This document shows positions 26,011-34,819 of a stretch of 64,000 nt of DNA, piece after piece (position 1 is the stretch's first letter; the number at the start of each line of letters is the position of its first letter). Source of the stretch: Neorhizobium galegae bv. orientalis str. HAMBI 540 (lineage in GTDB: Bacteria > Pseudomonadota > Alphaproteobacteria > Rhizobiales > Rhizobiaceae); the NCBI RefSeq assembly GCF_000731315.1, contig NZ_HG938354.1:186001-250000 (forward strand), written 5' to 3'. The translations under genes and the position numbers were made by a program. The notes beneath the pieces were generated by a model. The model made no database searches, was not told the origin of the DNA, and was given only the letters and a program-made list of their open reading frames with translations.

Positions 26011-26700
26011 ATGGAAACTTCGCTTTATCTTCCCGTCAAAACCTTTCTCGAAAGCTTCGGATACGAGGTGAAGGGGGAGGTTGGCGGTTGCGATCTGGTG
26101 GGGTTGAGCGAGACGGATCCGCCGGTTGTGGTGATCTGCGAGCTGAAGCTCACCTTCAATCTCGAACTGATCCTGCAGGCGGTCGACCGGGCAGGTGTTT
26201 CGGACGAGGTGTGGATCGCTGCGCGGGTTTCCGCCAAGGGCCGGGGCCGGGAGGCGGACAAACGGTACCGTGATCTCTGCCGCCGGCTGGGCATCGGCAT
26301 GCTCGGGGTTTCGGATACGGGCGAGGTCAGCGTGCTGGTCAGTTCGGTGTCGCCGATGCCGCGCACCAATCCGAAACGGCGCACACGGCTTGTCAAGGAA
26401 CATCGCAAGCGCCGCGGCGATCCGGCCGTGGGCGGCAGTACCAAGATCCCGGTGATGACCGCCTATCGCCAACAGGCGCTCGCCTGCGCTTCGGCACTGA
26501 GCGGCGGGCCGCTCCGGCCGCGCGACCTGAAGACAGCGGCATCCACGGCCGGCGCGATCCTGCGCGCCAATTATTACGGCTGGTTCGAACGCATCGATAA
26601 GGGCGTCTACGGGCTGACGGAGGTCGGGCGGCAGGCGCTGCAGCGGTGGCCGCAGGCGATGCCGGGTGAGACCGAGCAGGCCGCGCCGCCGGGCGAATAG
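26011..26700 (+). CDS. DUF2161-like protein (possible PD-(D/E)XK nuclease fold)
   Basis: A 229-residue soluble protein. YLPVKTFLESFGYEVKGEV, then CDLVGL and VVICELKL near residues 28-48, recalls the D-x(n)-E-x-K core of restriction-endonuclease-like folds, as in DUF2161 proteins sometimes labelled phosphodiesterase. Residues 125-145 are a strongly basic stretch (PKRRTRLVKEHRKRRG). The C-terminal 70 residues look like a winged helix (ILRANYYGWFERIDKGVYGLT). No partner gene is evident. The biochemical role is not known. Confidence 0.75.
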   Translation: METSLYLPVKTFLESFGYEVKGEVGGCDLVGLSETDPPVVVICELKLTFNLELILQAVDRAGVSDEVWIAARVSAKGRGREADKRYRDLCRRLGIGMLGVSDTGEVSVLVSSVSPMPRTNPKRRTRLVKEHRKRRGDPAVGGSTKIPVMTAYRQQALACASALSGGPLRPRDLKTAASTAGAILRANYYGWFERIDKGVYGLTEVGRQALQRWPQAMPGETEQAAPPGE

Positions 26701-26754
26701 GCTGAGAACCGCCGGCATATCTAGAGGAACCGCGTCACCCATTCCTTCGCCCAA

Positions 26755-26787
26755 CAAAAAAGCCGCCCGCTTCGAATGCGGGCGGCT
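26755..26787 (-). terminator. rho-independent terminator for the small membrane protein gene
   Basis: On the minus strand AGCCGCCCGC (26778-26787 complement) pairs with its partner at 26761-26770 around a 7-nt loop, followed by six T (the A run at 26755-26760). It lies 24 bp after the stop of the gene at 26812. Confidence 0.85.
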
Positions 26788-26811
26788 TTGATAATCTCTC
26801 GGGCGGGAGGC

Positions 26812-27135
26812 TTAAGGCTGCGTGCCGGTGCCGCCCGTTGCGCCGCCAGCCGGCGGAGTTGCCGGAGTGGCATTGTTAGCCGGCGGGGCTGCCGGGGTCA
26901 TCGGAGCTGGTGCGGGAGACGACTTGGAGTTGTCGGTTACCGGCGGGGTGGTCGAAGACGTGGTCTGCTGGTCGGTCGAGGAACCGCCCATCTGCGACCA
27001 TACGAATGCGCCGACCAGAATGACGGCGATCACCGCCACCCACGGTACCCACGAAGAGGTGCTGCTCCGGACTTCAGTGGTCCGGAGGTCCGGATCACGG
27101 GTCTCGAACTTTCTGTCATTGGGATCATAAGTCAT
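26812..27135 (-). CDS. small single-pass membrane protein with Pro/Ala/Thr-rich tail
   Basis: A 107-residue protein of unknown function. After a charged 27-residue N-terminus (MTYDPNDRKFETRDPDLR) there is one membrane segment at about residues 29-46 (VPWVAVIAVILVGAFVWS). The remainder is low-complexity Ser/Thr/Pro/Ala/Gly sequence ending TGGTGTQP, likely extracytoplasmic and flexible. AAGGAGGAAG precedes the ATG at 27135; the in-frame longer start at 27270 is unsupported. A strong terminator follows, so it is monocistronic. Similar small proteins occur across Rhizobiaceae. Confidence 0.75.
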   Translation of the reverse strand: MTYDPNDRKFETRDPDLRTTEVRSSTSSWVPWVAVIAVILVGAFVWSQMGGSSTDQQTTSSTTPPVTDNSKSSPAPAPMTPAAPPANNATPATPPAGGATGGTGTQP

Positions 27136-27223
27136 GCTTGCTTCCTCCTTCTGCAGCCGGATAATGCCCCGATACGCCTTTGGTTCCCGATTTCGTGAAC
27201 CGGGAAATCCAGGCTGTGCCGAA

Positions 27224-28087
27224 TTAACGCGCAAATCTCTTGGCGCCTGCCACGCAGGCAACCACCGCAAGCGTCGCCGCGAACATGCCGAGATTGACCT
27301 TTTCGTCGAGGAGTGCGGCGGCCAGGACCAGGCCGAAAAAGGGTTGCAGAAGTTGCAACTGGCTCACTCCGGCAATGCCGCCGAGCGCCAGGCCGCGATA
27401 CCAGAAGATGAATCCGATCAGCATGCTGAACAGCGACACATAGGCAAGACCGAACCAGGACGTGCTGTCGAGATCGGGCAAGGAGACCGGCATCACCGCA
27501 ATCGACAGGGCCAGCATCACAGGCAGGGAAAGCGCCAGCGCCCAGGATATGACCTGCCAGCCGCCGAGCTTGCGCGACAGGCTGGCGCCTTCCGCATAAC
27601 CGAGCCCGCAGGCAAGGATCGCTCCGAGCATCAGGAGATCGCCGACTGAGGAGGCTGACTCTTCCTGAAACAGCGCAAAACCGGCGACGATGGCGCTGCC
27701 GAGGCAGGAGAACAACCAGAAGACGGCCTTCGGGCGTTCGCCGCCCCTCAGCACCCCGAAGATCGCCGTCGACAGCGGCAGCAGGCCGACGAACACGATG
27801 GAGTGGGCCGAGGTGATGTGCTTCAGCGCCAGCGCCGTCAGCAGCGGAAAACCGATGACGACGCCCAACGAGACAATGGCGAGCGGCAGGAGATCGGAGC
27901 GCGCCGGGCGTCTTTCGCGAAAGGCCAGCAGCAGGCATATGGCGAGCAGCCCGGCGATCGTGGCGCGGGCCACGGTCAGGAACAGCGGATCGAAATCCGC
28001 AACAGCAATGCGGGTAGCGGGAAGCGACCCGCTGAAGATCAGAACGCCAACGAAACCGCTGATCCAGCCGCTTGTCGTGTTGTTCAT
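27224..28087 (-). CDS. EamA/DMT-family transporter
   Basis: A 287-residue polytopic membrane protein with about ten transmembrane segments and two EamA repeats, the second ending in FFGLVLAAALLDEKVNLGMF. The family exports amino acids or other metabolites. AGGAGACTTTCG precedes the ATG at 28087; the in-frame start at 28153 was rejected. It is divergent from the MocR regulator, a common arrangement in which the regulator controls the exporter. Confidence 0.9.
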   Translation of the reverse strand: MNNTTSGWISGFVGVLIFSGSLPATRIAVADFDPLFLTVARATIAGLLAICLLLAFRERRPARSDLLPLAIVSLGVVIGFPLLTALALKHITSAHSIVFVGLLPLSTAIFGVLRGGERPKAVFWLFSCLGSAIVAGFALFQEESASSVGDLLMLGAILACGLGYAEGASLSRKLGGWQVISWALALSLPVMLALSIAVMPVSLPDLDSTSWFGLAYVSLFSMLIGFIFWYRGLALGGIAGVSQLQLLQPFFGLVLAAALLDEKVNLGMFAATLAVVACVAGAKRFAR

Positions 28088-28251
28088 CGAAAGTCTCCTG
28101 TATTGGCGAAGCATCGCCCCTGAACGTCTCCCTTGGACGTTCTTCGCAGACATTCCTTGGGTATTTCCCCGCTATCGGCCGGAAGCCATGGCAGCGCCAG
28201 AGACAATGCGATACAATTTCCGGAAACTGTTATGGTTTGTGGAGCAGTACG

Positions 28252-29655
28252 GTGGATGCGAGGGCGGATCAGAAGGGCGGCGGCCAGCGTATCGGGGCCG
28301 TCATGGCGGAGATCCGCAGTCGCATCGCCGGGCGCGGACTGGTGCCCGGCGCGCGGCTGCCTTCGGTGCGGGCTTTCGCCAAGGCGATGCATGTCTCCGC
28401 CTCGACGGTGGTGGAGGCCTATGAGCGGCTGGCCGCCGAGGGGCTGATCCGCTCGCGACCGGGATCGGGTTTCTATGTGTCGACCCCGCTGGCGCCACTG
28501 TCGCTCTCCGAGATCGGCCCGAAGCTCGATAGGGCGGTCGATCCGTTCTGGGTGTCACGCCAGGCGCTGGAGGAGGGCGACCTGTTGAAGCCCGGCTGCG
28601 GCTGGCTGCCGTCCTCCTGGATGCCGGAGGCGGCGATCCGGAGGGCTCTGCGCAGCCTGTCGCGCAGCGAGGACCGGGTCCTGTCCGACTACGGCACGCC
28701 GCTCGGCTCGCCGCAATTGCGGCAGCTCCTCTCCCGGCGAATGGGCGAGCACGGTATACCGGCTGCTCCGGACCAGATCATCCTCACTGAATCCGGCACC
28801 CAGGCGATCGATCTTCTCTGCCGTTTCCTGATCGAGCCGGGCGATGCGGTTCTGGTCGACGATCCCTGCTATTTCAACTTCCACGCCCTGCTGCGTGCCC
28901 ATCGCGCAAAGGTCGTCGGCGTGCCGATGACGCCGGCCGGGCCGGATATCGAGGCTTTCGGAAACGCGATCGAGGAGCACAAGCCGCGGCTCTACATCAC
29001 CAATTCGGCGATCCACAATCCGACCGGCGCCACACTTTCGCCGGTCGCGGCGCACCGGCTGCTGAAACTCGCCGACCGCGCCGGCCTGACGATCATCGAG
29101 GACGATATCTTCGCCGACCTGGAACATGAACCTGCGCCGCGGCTCGCCGCCTTCGACGGCCTTGACCGCGTCGTGCATATCGGCAGCTTTTCGAAGACCC
29201 TGTCGGCTTCGGTGCGTTGCGGCTTTATCGCCGCCAGACCGGAATGGATCGAGGGTCTCGTCGATCTGAAGATCGCCACGAGCTTCGCGGCGGGCAGGCT
29301 GTCTTCGGAGCTCGTATTGCTGCTGCTGACCGACGGCAGCTACCGGAAACATCTGGAAGAACTGCGCGTCCGGCTGTCGCGGGCAATGGACGCGACGACG
29401 GGCCGGCTCGCAGCACTCGGCATCACCCCTTGGCTTCAGCCGCGTGCCGGCCTGTTTCTCTGGTGCAGGCTTCCGAACGGGATAGAGGCGGCGGAGGTGG
29501 CGCGCGCCTGCCTTGCCGACAATATCGTGCTGGCCCCCGGCAACGCATTCAGCCTCTCCCAGAGCGCCGGAAGCTTCCTGCGCTTCAACGTCGCGCAGTC
29601 GGAGGACGCGAGGATATTCCGGAGCCTCGAAAGGGCGCTCAGCCGTTGTGGTTAA
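28252..29655 (+). CDS. MocR-type PLP-dependent transcriptional regulator
   Basis: About 467 residues. The N-terminal 75 residues are a GntR winged helix (LPSVRAFAKAMHVSASTVVEAYERL, then AEGLIRSRPGSGFYV); the rest is a fold-type I aminotransferase domain with K315 in GSFSKTLSAS as the pyridoxal phosphate lysine. The start is set at a GTG at 28252 with GGAG 8 bp upstream; an earlier in-frame start at 28072 overlaps the divergent transporter gene. It probably regulates the EamA gene in response to an amino-compound. Confidence 0.85.
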   Translation: MDARADQKGGGQRIGAVMAEIRSRIAGRGLVPGARLPSVRAFAKAMHVSASTVVEAYERLAAEGLIRSRPGSGFYVSTPLAPLSLSEIGPKLDRAVDPFWVSRQALEEGDLLKPGCGWLPSSWMPEAAIRRALRSLSRSEDRVLSDYGTPLGSPQLRQLLSRRMGEHGIPAAPDQIILTESGTQAIDLLCRFLIEPGDAVLVDDPCYFNFHALLRAHRAKVVGVPMTPAGPDIEAFGNAIEEHKPRLYITNSAIHNPTGATLSPVAAHRLLKLADRAGLTIIEDDIFADLEHEPAPRLAAFDGLDRVVHIGSFSKTLSASVRCGFIAARPEWIEGLVDLKIATSFAAGRLSSELVLLLLTDGSYRKHLEELRVRLSRAMDATTGRLAALGITPWLQPRAGLFLWCRLPNGIEAAEVARACLADNIVLAPGNAFSLSQSAGSFLRFNVAQSEDARIFRSLERALSRCG

Positions 29656-29661
29656 CAATGA

Positions 29662-29677
29662 GTTGACAGCTGTCAAC
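29662..29677. repeat. perfect 16-bp palindrome between convergent genes
   Basis: GTTGACAGCTGTCAAC is fully self-complementary and lies 7 bp after the MocR stop and 32 bp before the end of the GH25 gene. It has no loop or T tract, so it looks more like a protein-binding site or replication-related dyad than a terminator. Confidence 0.45.
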
Positions 29678-29708
29678 CGGGCTCAGGAATGGCCGCCCGT
29701 CGTCGTGC

Positions 29709-30779
29709 TCAATTCTGCGCCAGCGTCGTGCGCGGCCCGATCCAGCTGTGCCACTGCTCTTCCGAGCCATGGAAGACGTTGAGGTCGATCTTGCCGGCGA
29801 CGCCGTGCGACAGGCCGGAGCCGGAATATTGCCAGAACAGCCATTTGCGGCCCGGATAGACCTTGGAGGGATGCTGCGCGACGGCACGCAGCCAGAAGGG
29901 ATAGTCGAGAAGCTCGCCCGACAGGTTGTCCTCGTAGAAATCCGGCGCCGTATAGATGATCGGCCGCTGGCCGTAATAGCGCTCCAGCTTGTCCATGAAG
30001 ACCTGCATCTTATCGAGCACCCGGGCGCGCGAAAGTTTTGCCTTGCAGTTCGACTCGCCATTCCATTCGACGTCGATGACCGGCGGCAGCGCGTCTGGAT
30101 CGCGCGGCACGTTTCGGATGAACCAGTCGGCCTGTTCGCCGGCGGTGCGGCACCAGTAGAAGAAGTGGTATGCACCGCGCTTGATGCCGGCTTCCTTGGC
30201 TCCGCGCCAATTGGTCTTGAACATCGGATCGAGATGGTCGCCGCCGTCGGTCGCCTTGATATAGGCGAAGTTGGCCCCTTGCGTCCTTAGCTTCGCCCAG
30301 TCGATATCGCCCTGCCAGCGCGACACGTCGACGCCGTGGACGGCATAACTTCTCGGCGACACTCTGCCGAAATTGATCGGCTTGGCATCGCGGAACTGGC
30401 GGCTGTAGATCTGCGTGCGCCCGCGGCGAGGGGCGGGTTCCGCCTCCGGGCTGTCGGGCATCAGCATGGCGACCGGTCGCTCGGCGGGAAGCGGCATGCC
30501 GACCGTCGTTTCCCGCACGAAGGCTTGTGGCTCCGGCATCGGACCGGTCCAGGCGATATCCTGCTCTGGCGGCGCCTGCCGCTGGGGCGTTTGCTGTGCG
30601 CCGATCCGGGAGGTCTTGCCGACACCGACCGATGGAACGGGGGCGGCGGGCAGGTCGACGGAGCCCGTCTTCTCCTGCGTCGCGACGCCGGCCACCAGCT
30701 CTTCCGGTCCGGATGTCGAGGCGCAGCCCGCCAAGGCGAAGCAGGTGACGAGGAGTGCTGGCACAGCCGATAAACGCAT
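29709..30779 (-). CDS. GH25-family lysozyme-like lipoprotein
   Basis: A 356-residue exported protein. The N-terminus MRLSAVPALLVTCFALAGC ends in a lipobox with the lipid-bearing cysteine at 19. Residues 20-145 are a proline-rich linker. The GH25 muramidase domain follows: HGVDVSRWQGDIDWAKLR opens it, and PVIDVEWN carries the DxE catalytic pair, with YTAPDFYED and FWLRAV segments after. It should cleave peptidoglycan from the periplasm side. Start is uncertain: an in-frame ATG at 30791 is equally possible and neither has a clear ribosome site. Confidence 0.87.
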   Translation of the reverse strand: MRLSAVPALLVTCFALAGCASTSGPEELVAGVATQEKTGSVDLPAAPVPSVGVGKTSRIGAQQTPQRQAPPEQDIAWTGPMPEPQAFVRETTVGMPLPAERPVAMLMPDSPEAEPAPRRGRTQIYSRQFRDAKPINFGRVSPRSYAVHGVDVSRWQGDIDWAKLRTQGANFAYIKATDGGDHLDPMFKTNWRGAKEAGIKRGAYHFFYWCRTAGEQADWFIRNVPRDPDALPPVIDVEWNGESNCKAKLSRARVLDKMQVFMDKLERYYGQRPIIYTAPDFYEDNLSGELLDYPFWLRAVAQHPSKVYPGRKWLFWQYSGSGLSHGVAGKIDLNVFHGSEEQWHSWIGPRTTLAQN

Positions 30780-30907
30780 TTGAAAACCCATACGCAAAAC
30801 AACAAAGACGGCTGCCCCTTGCCGTCGAGAACCCCTGACAGGAATTGCTAACGGAAAATTACCAAAAAAAGCTGAATCCAATCTTTACGCGCGGCGATGT
30901 TCTGAAA

Positions 30908-31462
30908 TCAGACGCGCGGCGTGATCAACCGGGCCGGATTTCCCGCAACCGTGGCGCCGGTCGGCACGTCCCGCGTCACCACCGAGCCGGCGCCAACGAT
31001 CGCCCCGTCGCCGATCGCGATGCCGCCGAGGATGATCGCGCCGCCGCCGATCCACACGTCGGCGCCGATGTCGATCGGGCGGGCAATCTCGTGGCCCTCG
31101 GCGCGCAGGACGGGGTCGCGGTGGTGATCGGCGCAATAGAGCTGCACGCCAGGTCCCAGCATCGAGCGGTCACCGATCCTGACCGGCGCGGTATCGAGGA
31201 TCGTGCAGCCGGCATTCAGATAGACGCCTTGCCCAAGAAAGATGTTGAAGCCATAGGCGCAGTGGAAGGGAGCCTCCAGAAAGGCGTCCGGGGCTGCGCC
31301 GAACAACGCCCGCAGGGCAGGCGCCATCGCGCCGCGCTCGGTGGGCGGCATGGTGTTATGCGCATGGACGGCAATGCGGGCCTTGTTTCTCAACCCATCG
31401 AGTTCCGGGTCGAGGCAGCAATACCATTCGCCGGCCGCCATCTTTTCGCGTTCGCTCGCCAT
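30908..31462 (-). CDS. sugar O-acetyltransferase (maltose acetyltransferase/NodL-like)
   Basis: A 184-residue left-handed beta-helix acetyltransferase. The N-terminal mac domain ([19 protein letters not shown]) is followed by hexapeptide repeats, with CADHHRDP as the active-site histidine region near residue 111 and [22 protein letters not shown] as the final coils. It transfers acetyl from acetyl-CoA to a sugar hydroxyl. The tandem 21-bp repeat directly upstream supplies two copies of its ribosome-binding sequence. No nodulation genes lie nearby. Confidence 0.9.
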   Translation of the reverse strand: MASEREKMAAGEWYCCLDPELDGLRNKARIAVHAHNTMPPTERGAMAPALRALFGAAPDAFLEAPFHCAYGFNIFLGQGVYLNAGCTILDTAPVRIGDRSMLGPGVQLYCADHHRDPVLRAEGHEIARPIDIGADVWIGGGAIILGGIAIGDGAIVGAGSVVTRDVPTGATVAGNPARLITPRV

Positions 31463-31463
31463 G

Positions 31464-31505
31464 TCGTCTCCTCCGGCTGCCTTCTCGTCTCCTCCGGCTG
31501 CCTTC
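31464..31505. repeat. tandem 21-bp repeat carrying duplicated ribosome-binding sites
   Basis: The unit TCGTCTCCTCCGGCTGCCTTC occurs twice (31464-31484 and 31485-31505), with a third partial TCGTCT start. On the minus strand each unit contains GGAGGAGACGA, a strong Shine-Dalgarno. Only the copy next to the acetyltransferase ATG (31462) is correctly spaced. Confidence 0.75.
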
Positions 31506-31512
31506 TCGTCTT

Positions 31513-31998
31513 TCAGCGGTCCGCGCCGGCCTTGATCCGGGCCGTCTCACGCCGCGCGACGCTTTCCGCCGGCCACATCGCCGTGGAACTGTAATAGTTC
31601 TCGAACACATTGGCGCCTTCCGGCAGACCCACCCAGGCGACTTTCGAGCGCGTGAAGATATGCACGTCCGGTGAGAATTCGCCACGCCTTTCGAGCGTCT
31701 GGACCCGGATGAACAGCATCCATTTGCGCCGGCCGTAATCGCTCCAGACGGCTGTCTGGCACTCTAGGCAGCGGTAGATGTCGTGGGGCAGGCCGCTGGC
31801 GGTCTTCATGGCGATCGCGATCGGCTCCGTGCCTGTCACCTCCACCCGATCGGCTTCGATGAGGGCATTGATCGCAAAGGCGCCGCCCGTCTGCTGCTGG
31901 CAGTCGGTGCAATGGCAGCAATGGATGAACATCGGCCGCCCATGCATGCGATAACGCACTTGGCCGCAGAAGCAGCCGCCTTCGAATATTTCGCTCAT
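31513..31998 (-). CDS. GFA/CENP-V family protein
   Basis: A 161-residue zinc-binding protein. Cysteines C9, C11, C28/C30 and C33 ([14 protein letters not shown]) plus C77 and C80 (CLEC) make the Mss4-like GFA zinc sites. The family is named after glutathione-dependent formaldehyde-activating enzyme, but most members have no proven activity. The start at 31998 has GGACGGAAG upstream; an in-frame extension to 32268 overlaps the divergent dehydrogenase and is unlikely. It lies just upstream of the acetyltransferase on the same strand. Confidence 0.88.
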   Translation of the reverse strand: MSEIFEGGCFCGQVRYRMHGRPMFIHCCHCTDCQQQTGGAFAINALIEADRVEVTGTEPIAIAMKTASGLPHDIYRCLECQTAVWSDYGRRKWMLFIRVQTLERRGEFSPDVHIFTRSKVAWVGLPEGANVFENYYSSTAMWPAESVARRETARIKAGADR

Positions 31999-32135
31999 CT
32001 TCCGTCCGGGCTCCCTCAGATTACGCATGCCGAATATGAAATATTCCCCAACCCTCCCGCAATGCAAAATGAAGAAGACGAGGCCGGCATGTTCTGCTTT
32101 AACTCCGGCAGCAACGACATGAGCAGGATCAACGC

Positions 32136-33005
32136 ATGACGAAAGAGCGGGTTGGTATCGTCGGCCTCGGCCGGATGGGCAGTGCCATGGCCGAGCGCCT
32201 TCAGAAGCAGGGCTTCGCGGTGACGGGCTGGACACGCAGCGGGCTTTCCGAGGAAAAGGCCTCGGCACTCGGGATTGCCGCCTCGGCCGGCCTGGCGGCG
32301 CTTTTCGACGCTTCGGATATCGTCATCCTTGCTCTTCTCGACGATGCCGCCGTGCATGCCGTGCTTGATGAACTCGCCGCCGCCGCGCCGGCTGGCAAGC
32401 TGGTCGTCGATACCAGCACCGTCAGTCCCGAGACGCTGCGCGTCCATCAAGATGCGATGGGCAAGGTGGGTGCGGCACTTCTCGACGCACCAATTTCCGG
32501 CGGGCCGGAAATGCTGCTGGCAGGCACGGCCGGTCTTTACATCGGGGGCGCGGAAAAGGACTTTCAGCGTTTCCTGCCGGTGGCCGAGGCGCTTTCGAAC
32601 CGTATTCATCACGTCGGCGGACTGGGCGACGGGGCGGCGGCGAAACTCGTCAACAACATGATGCTGATGGGGCTGTGGCAGATCATGAAGGAAGCCATCG
32701 AGCTTGGCGGCAAGGCCGGGCTCGGGCGCGGCAAGATGATCGAGATCCTGTCCGGCAGTCCGGCTGCAAGCCCGGCCATGCGGTCGCGGCTTCCGGTCAT
32801 CCTCGGCGAGACCGAGGCGGTCGGGTTTCCGGTCTCCGGCGTGCTGAAGGATATGGGCGTGGTTCTTGATCTTGCCCGCGGTCTTGGTGTCGCGACGCCG
32901 GCCATCGAGGCGGCGCGCGCCAGTTTCGAGAATGCCGCGGCGCTCGGATATGGCGAAGCAGATCTCGCCACCGTGGTTCGGCTGGCACTCGAACGAAAAG
33001 GCTGA
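32136..33005 (+). CDS. NAD(P)-dependent oxidoreductase, 3-hydroxyisobutyrate dehydrogenase family
   Basis: A 289-residue beta-hydroxyacid dehydrogenase. GIVGLGRMGSAM at residues 7-18 binds the cofactor, DTSTVSP and ISGGPEMLLAGTAGLYIGG form the substrate-binding region, and K170 in GAAAKLVNNMM is the conserved catalytic lysine. Family substrates include 3-hydroxyisobutyrate, tartronate semialdehyde and succinic semialdehyde. It stands alone and divergent from the GFA gene. Confidence 0.9.
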   Translation: MTKERVGIVGLGRMGSAMAERLQKQGFAVTGWTRSGLSEEKASALGIAASAGLAALFDASDIVILALLDDAAVHAVLDELAAAAPAGKLVVDTSTVSPETLRVHQDAMGKVGAALLDAPISGGPEMLLAGTAGLYIGGAEKDFQRFLPVAEALSNRIHHVGGLGDGAAAKLVNNMMLMGLWQIMKEAIELGGKAGLGRGKMIEILSGSPAASPAMRSRLPVILGETEAVGFPVSGVLKDMGVVLDLARGLGVATPAIEAARASFENAAALGYGEADLATVVRLALERKG

Positions 33006-33035
33006 GCCCGGGAGCGGCCCAGCCTTTCCTAAAGT

Positions 33036-33485
33036 TCAGAGTGTCCGGTCGAGGCGGGCGTCGACCGAGTGGCTATTGCCGCCGCGCAGGGCGAAGAACA
33101 GGAAGATCGCTGCCCAGAGGATAGACTTTTCCGCGCCGGCGAGACCCTGGTTCTGGGCGATGCCGTGGAAATAGACGGTGACCAGAAGCACGATCATCGC
33201 CGCGAAGGAGGCGGGACGGGTGAAGAGGCCGATGGTGACGAGAATGCCGCCGAAGAATTCGGTGGCGGAAAGCAGTGGCGACCAGAAGACGCCCGGATAG
33301 AAACCGAGGCTTTCGACCATGCCGACCGCGCCGAACGGGTTGGTGATCTTGCCGAAACCGTGGGTGACCAGCAGCGCGCCGGCTGCGACGCGCAGGATCG
33401 TCTCGACGATCTCATGGCCGGAGGTATAGACAGGGGCGAGTGCCGGAATGATCAGCCGGGAGCGGGTGGTGGATTGAAGAGCCAT
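33036..33485 (-). CDS. DoxX-family membrane protein
   Basis: A 149-residue protein with four transmembrane segments: about residues 26-43, 62-85, 90-107 and 118-135. LLVTHGFGKITNPFGAVGMVESLG is the DoxX signature helix-loop. The family is linked to redox or quinone-associated functions, without a settled biochemical role. AAAGAGG precedes the ATG at 33485; a longer in-frame start at 33599 is rejected as it overlaps the upstream promoter region. It converges with the dehydrogenase gene. Confidence 0.85.
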   Translation of the reverse strand: MALQSTTRSRLIIPALAPVYTSGHEIVETILRVAAGALLVTHGFGKITNPFGAVGMVESLGFYPGVFWSPLLSATEFFGGILVTIGLFTRPASFAAMIVLLVTVYFHGIAQNQGLAGAEKSILWAAIFLFFALRGGNSHSVDARLDRTL

Positions 33486-33592
33486 GGGACCTCTTTCTTT
33501 GAAAACGACGCGACCATCGTCGCAGAAGCTCCAAATTGACGTTCGTGCCCTTTCTGTCGAGGTCCGCGCGTTCAAAAACTTGACCGTTCCGG

Positions 33593-33621
33593 TTGACAAT
33601 ATCGTGAGACCGAATTGACTA
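33593..33621 (+). promoter_or_regulatory. candidate sigma-70 promoter of the SelW-like gene
   Basis: TTGACA at 33593-33598 is followed after 17 bp by TGACTA at 33616-33621, 20 bp upstream of the SelW-like start codon. The -35 box is perfect and the -10 box is weak, as is common in alphaproteobacteria. Confidence 0.45.
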
Positions 33622-33640
33622 GGGTAGAAGGCGAAACATC

Positions 33641-33940
33641 ATGGAAAAACCGCGCATTACGATTCTTTATTGCACCCAGTGCAACTGGCTGCTCCGGGCC
33701 GGCTGGATGGCGCAGGAGCTTTTACAGACCTTTGGCGATGCGCTCGGCGAGGTGGCGCTGATCCCCGGCACCGGCGGCAATTTCGAGATCCAGGTGAACG
33801 GGACGCTCATCTGGGAGCGCAAGCGCGACGGAGGCTTCCCTGGCCCCAAGGAGTTGAAGCAGCGGGTGCGCGACATGATCGACCCGGACCGCGACCTCGG
33901 CCACGTGGACCGCAAGGCGACCGAGGACGGCGGGAGCTGA
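33641..33940 (+). CDS. SelT/SelW/SelH-family thioredoxin-like protein
   Basis: A 99-residue Rdx-family protein. ILYCTQCNW places a redox CxxC at C11-C14, in a thioredoxin-like fold; the Cys version replaces the selenocysteine of animal SelW. GTGGNFEIQVNGTLIWERK and GGFPGPKELKQRVRD are the conserved second half. The family is thought to act in thiol-redox control. Monocistronic, between DoxX and the tRNA gene. Confidence 0.9.
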   Translation: MEKPRITILYCTQCNWLLRAGWMAQELLQTFGDALGEVALIPGTGGNFEIQVNGTLIWERKRDGGFPGPKELKQRVRDMIDPDRDLGHVDRKATEDGGS

Positions 33941-34003
33941 GAGCGCCCGTGACAGATCCGTGAAGGTTTTTTGGCGACGGGCGCGGAAACTTCAAAAAGT
34001 CAG

Positions 34004-34032
34004 TTGACAGGGGAAGGTCACCCCCGTACATG
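34004..34032 (+). promoter_or_regulatory. promoter of tRNA-Leu
   Basis: TTGACA at 34004-34009, a 17-bp spacer and TACATG at 34027-34032 precede the mature tRNA end by 10 bp, an ideal layout for a tRNA promoter with a very short leader. Confidence 0.65.
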
Positions 34033-34042
34033 GCTCTCCGTC

Positions 34043-34129
34043 GCCCAGATGGCGGAATTGGTAGACGCGCCAGCTTCAGGTGCTGGTACCCGAAAGGGTG
34101 TGGAGGTTCGAGTCCTCTTCTGGGCACCA
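34043..34129 (+). tRNA. tRNA-Leu(CAG), CCA encoded
   Basis: The acceptor strands GCCCAGA (34043-34049) and TCTGGGC (34119-34125) pair perfectly, followed by A and an encoded CCA. The anticodon stem CCAGC/GCTGG surrounds the loop TTCAGGT with anticodon CAG at 34077-34079. The long variable arm and GGTTCGAGTCC T arm are those of a class II leucine tRNA. A truncated integrase lies 111 bp downstream, so the gene's 3' end has probably served as an attachment site. Confidence 0.96.
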
Positions 34130-34240
34130 TTCCGATTTGATCCCTACCAAGATCAAATACTTAACGCCTTTCCAAACAATTGCGCATTGGATACCTTGTA
34201 ACAAAGGTCTGTAACAATGCGCTAAAGGCTTGTCCGCCCG

Positions 34241-34819
34241 ATGGTTGCGAAAGGCTCATCTACACCGCATTTCGTAAAGCGGATTCCGTCAGACATCCGA
34301 GAAGTTCTCGTCGGCCGAAAGCTTGTCATTTCGGTGGGCGAGGAGGTTGTGGAATTCGCGGTTACCCAGAGCACCCAAAGCATTCGTTTCTCTCTGCGAA
34401 CATCTGACCCCACCGTTGCAAAAGTGAGGCTGGCAGAGGCGATCTCGTATCTGGAGCAATATTTTGAAGCGCTTAGATCCCATCGGCCCGTGGAGCTATC
34501 GCATCGCCAGCTTCATGCTCTAGCTGGAGACTTCTATCGAGCATGGTCGCAAGGCCCTGATGGGATGAAGTCGCTTACGGTGGTTCCATCAACCGGTGAG
34601 GTCATTGAGGGGCCATGGGCCGATGACGACGAGCTTCTCGCTGCAGTAAGCCAGCAGCTTGCTGACAAGGCGGAGCAAGGCGGCACGGAATACCGTCGCA
34701 GAACCTATGGGCCAGTTGTTGACCGCATCCTCGCTCAACGGAATGTGCCGAGCGTGACGCCCAGTTGCCGAGAGCGATTGATAGACACGTTCAGCGCGCT
34801 GAACGCATCGCGCCGGTGA
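34241..34819 (+). pseudogene. truncated phage-type integrase (N-terminal fragment only)
   Basis: 192 residues. HFVKRIPSDIREVLVGRKL, then SIRFSLRTSDPTVAKVRLAEA is the opening of tyrosine recombinases of the DUF6538-type, where the segment contacts DNA arms. Full-length relatives are about two to three times longer; the catalytic R-H-R-Y domain is absent because the frame ends at 34819 in unrelated sequence. Its place just after tRNA-Leu is where such integrases normally sit. It is the relic of an integrated element and should be inactive. Base composition here is lower in GC than in the flanks. Confidence 0.72.
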
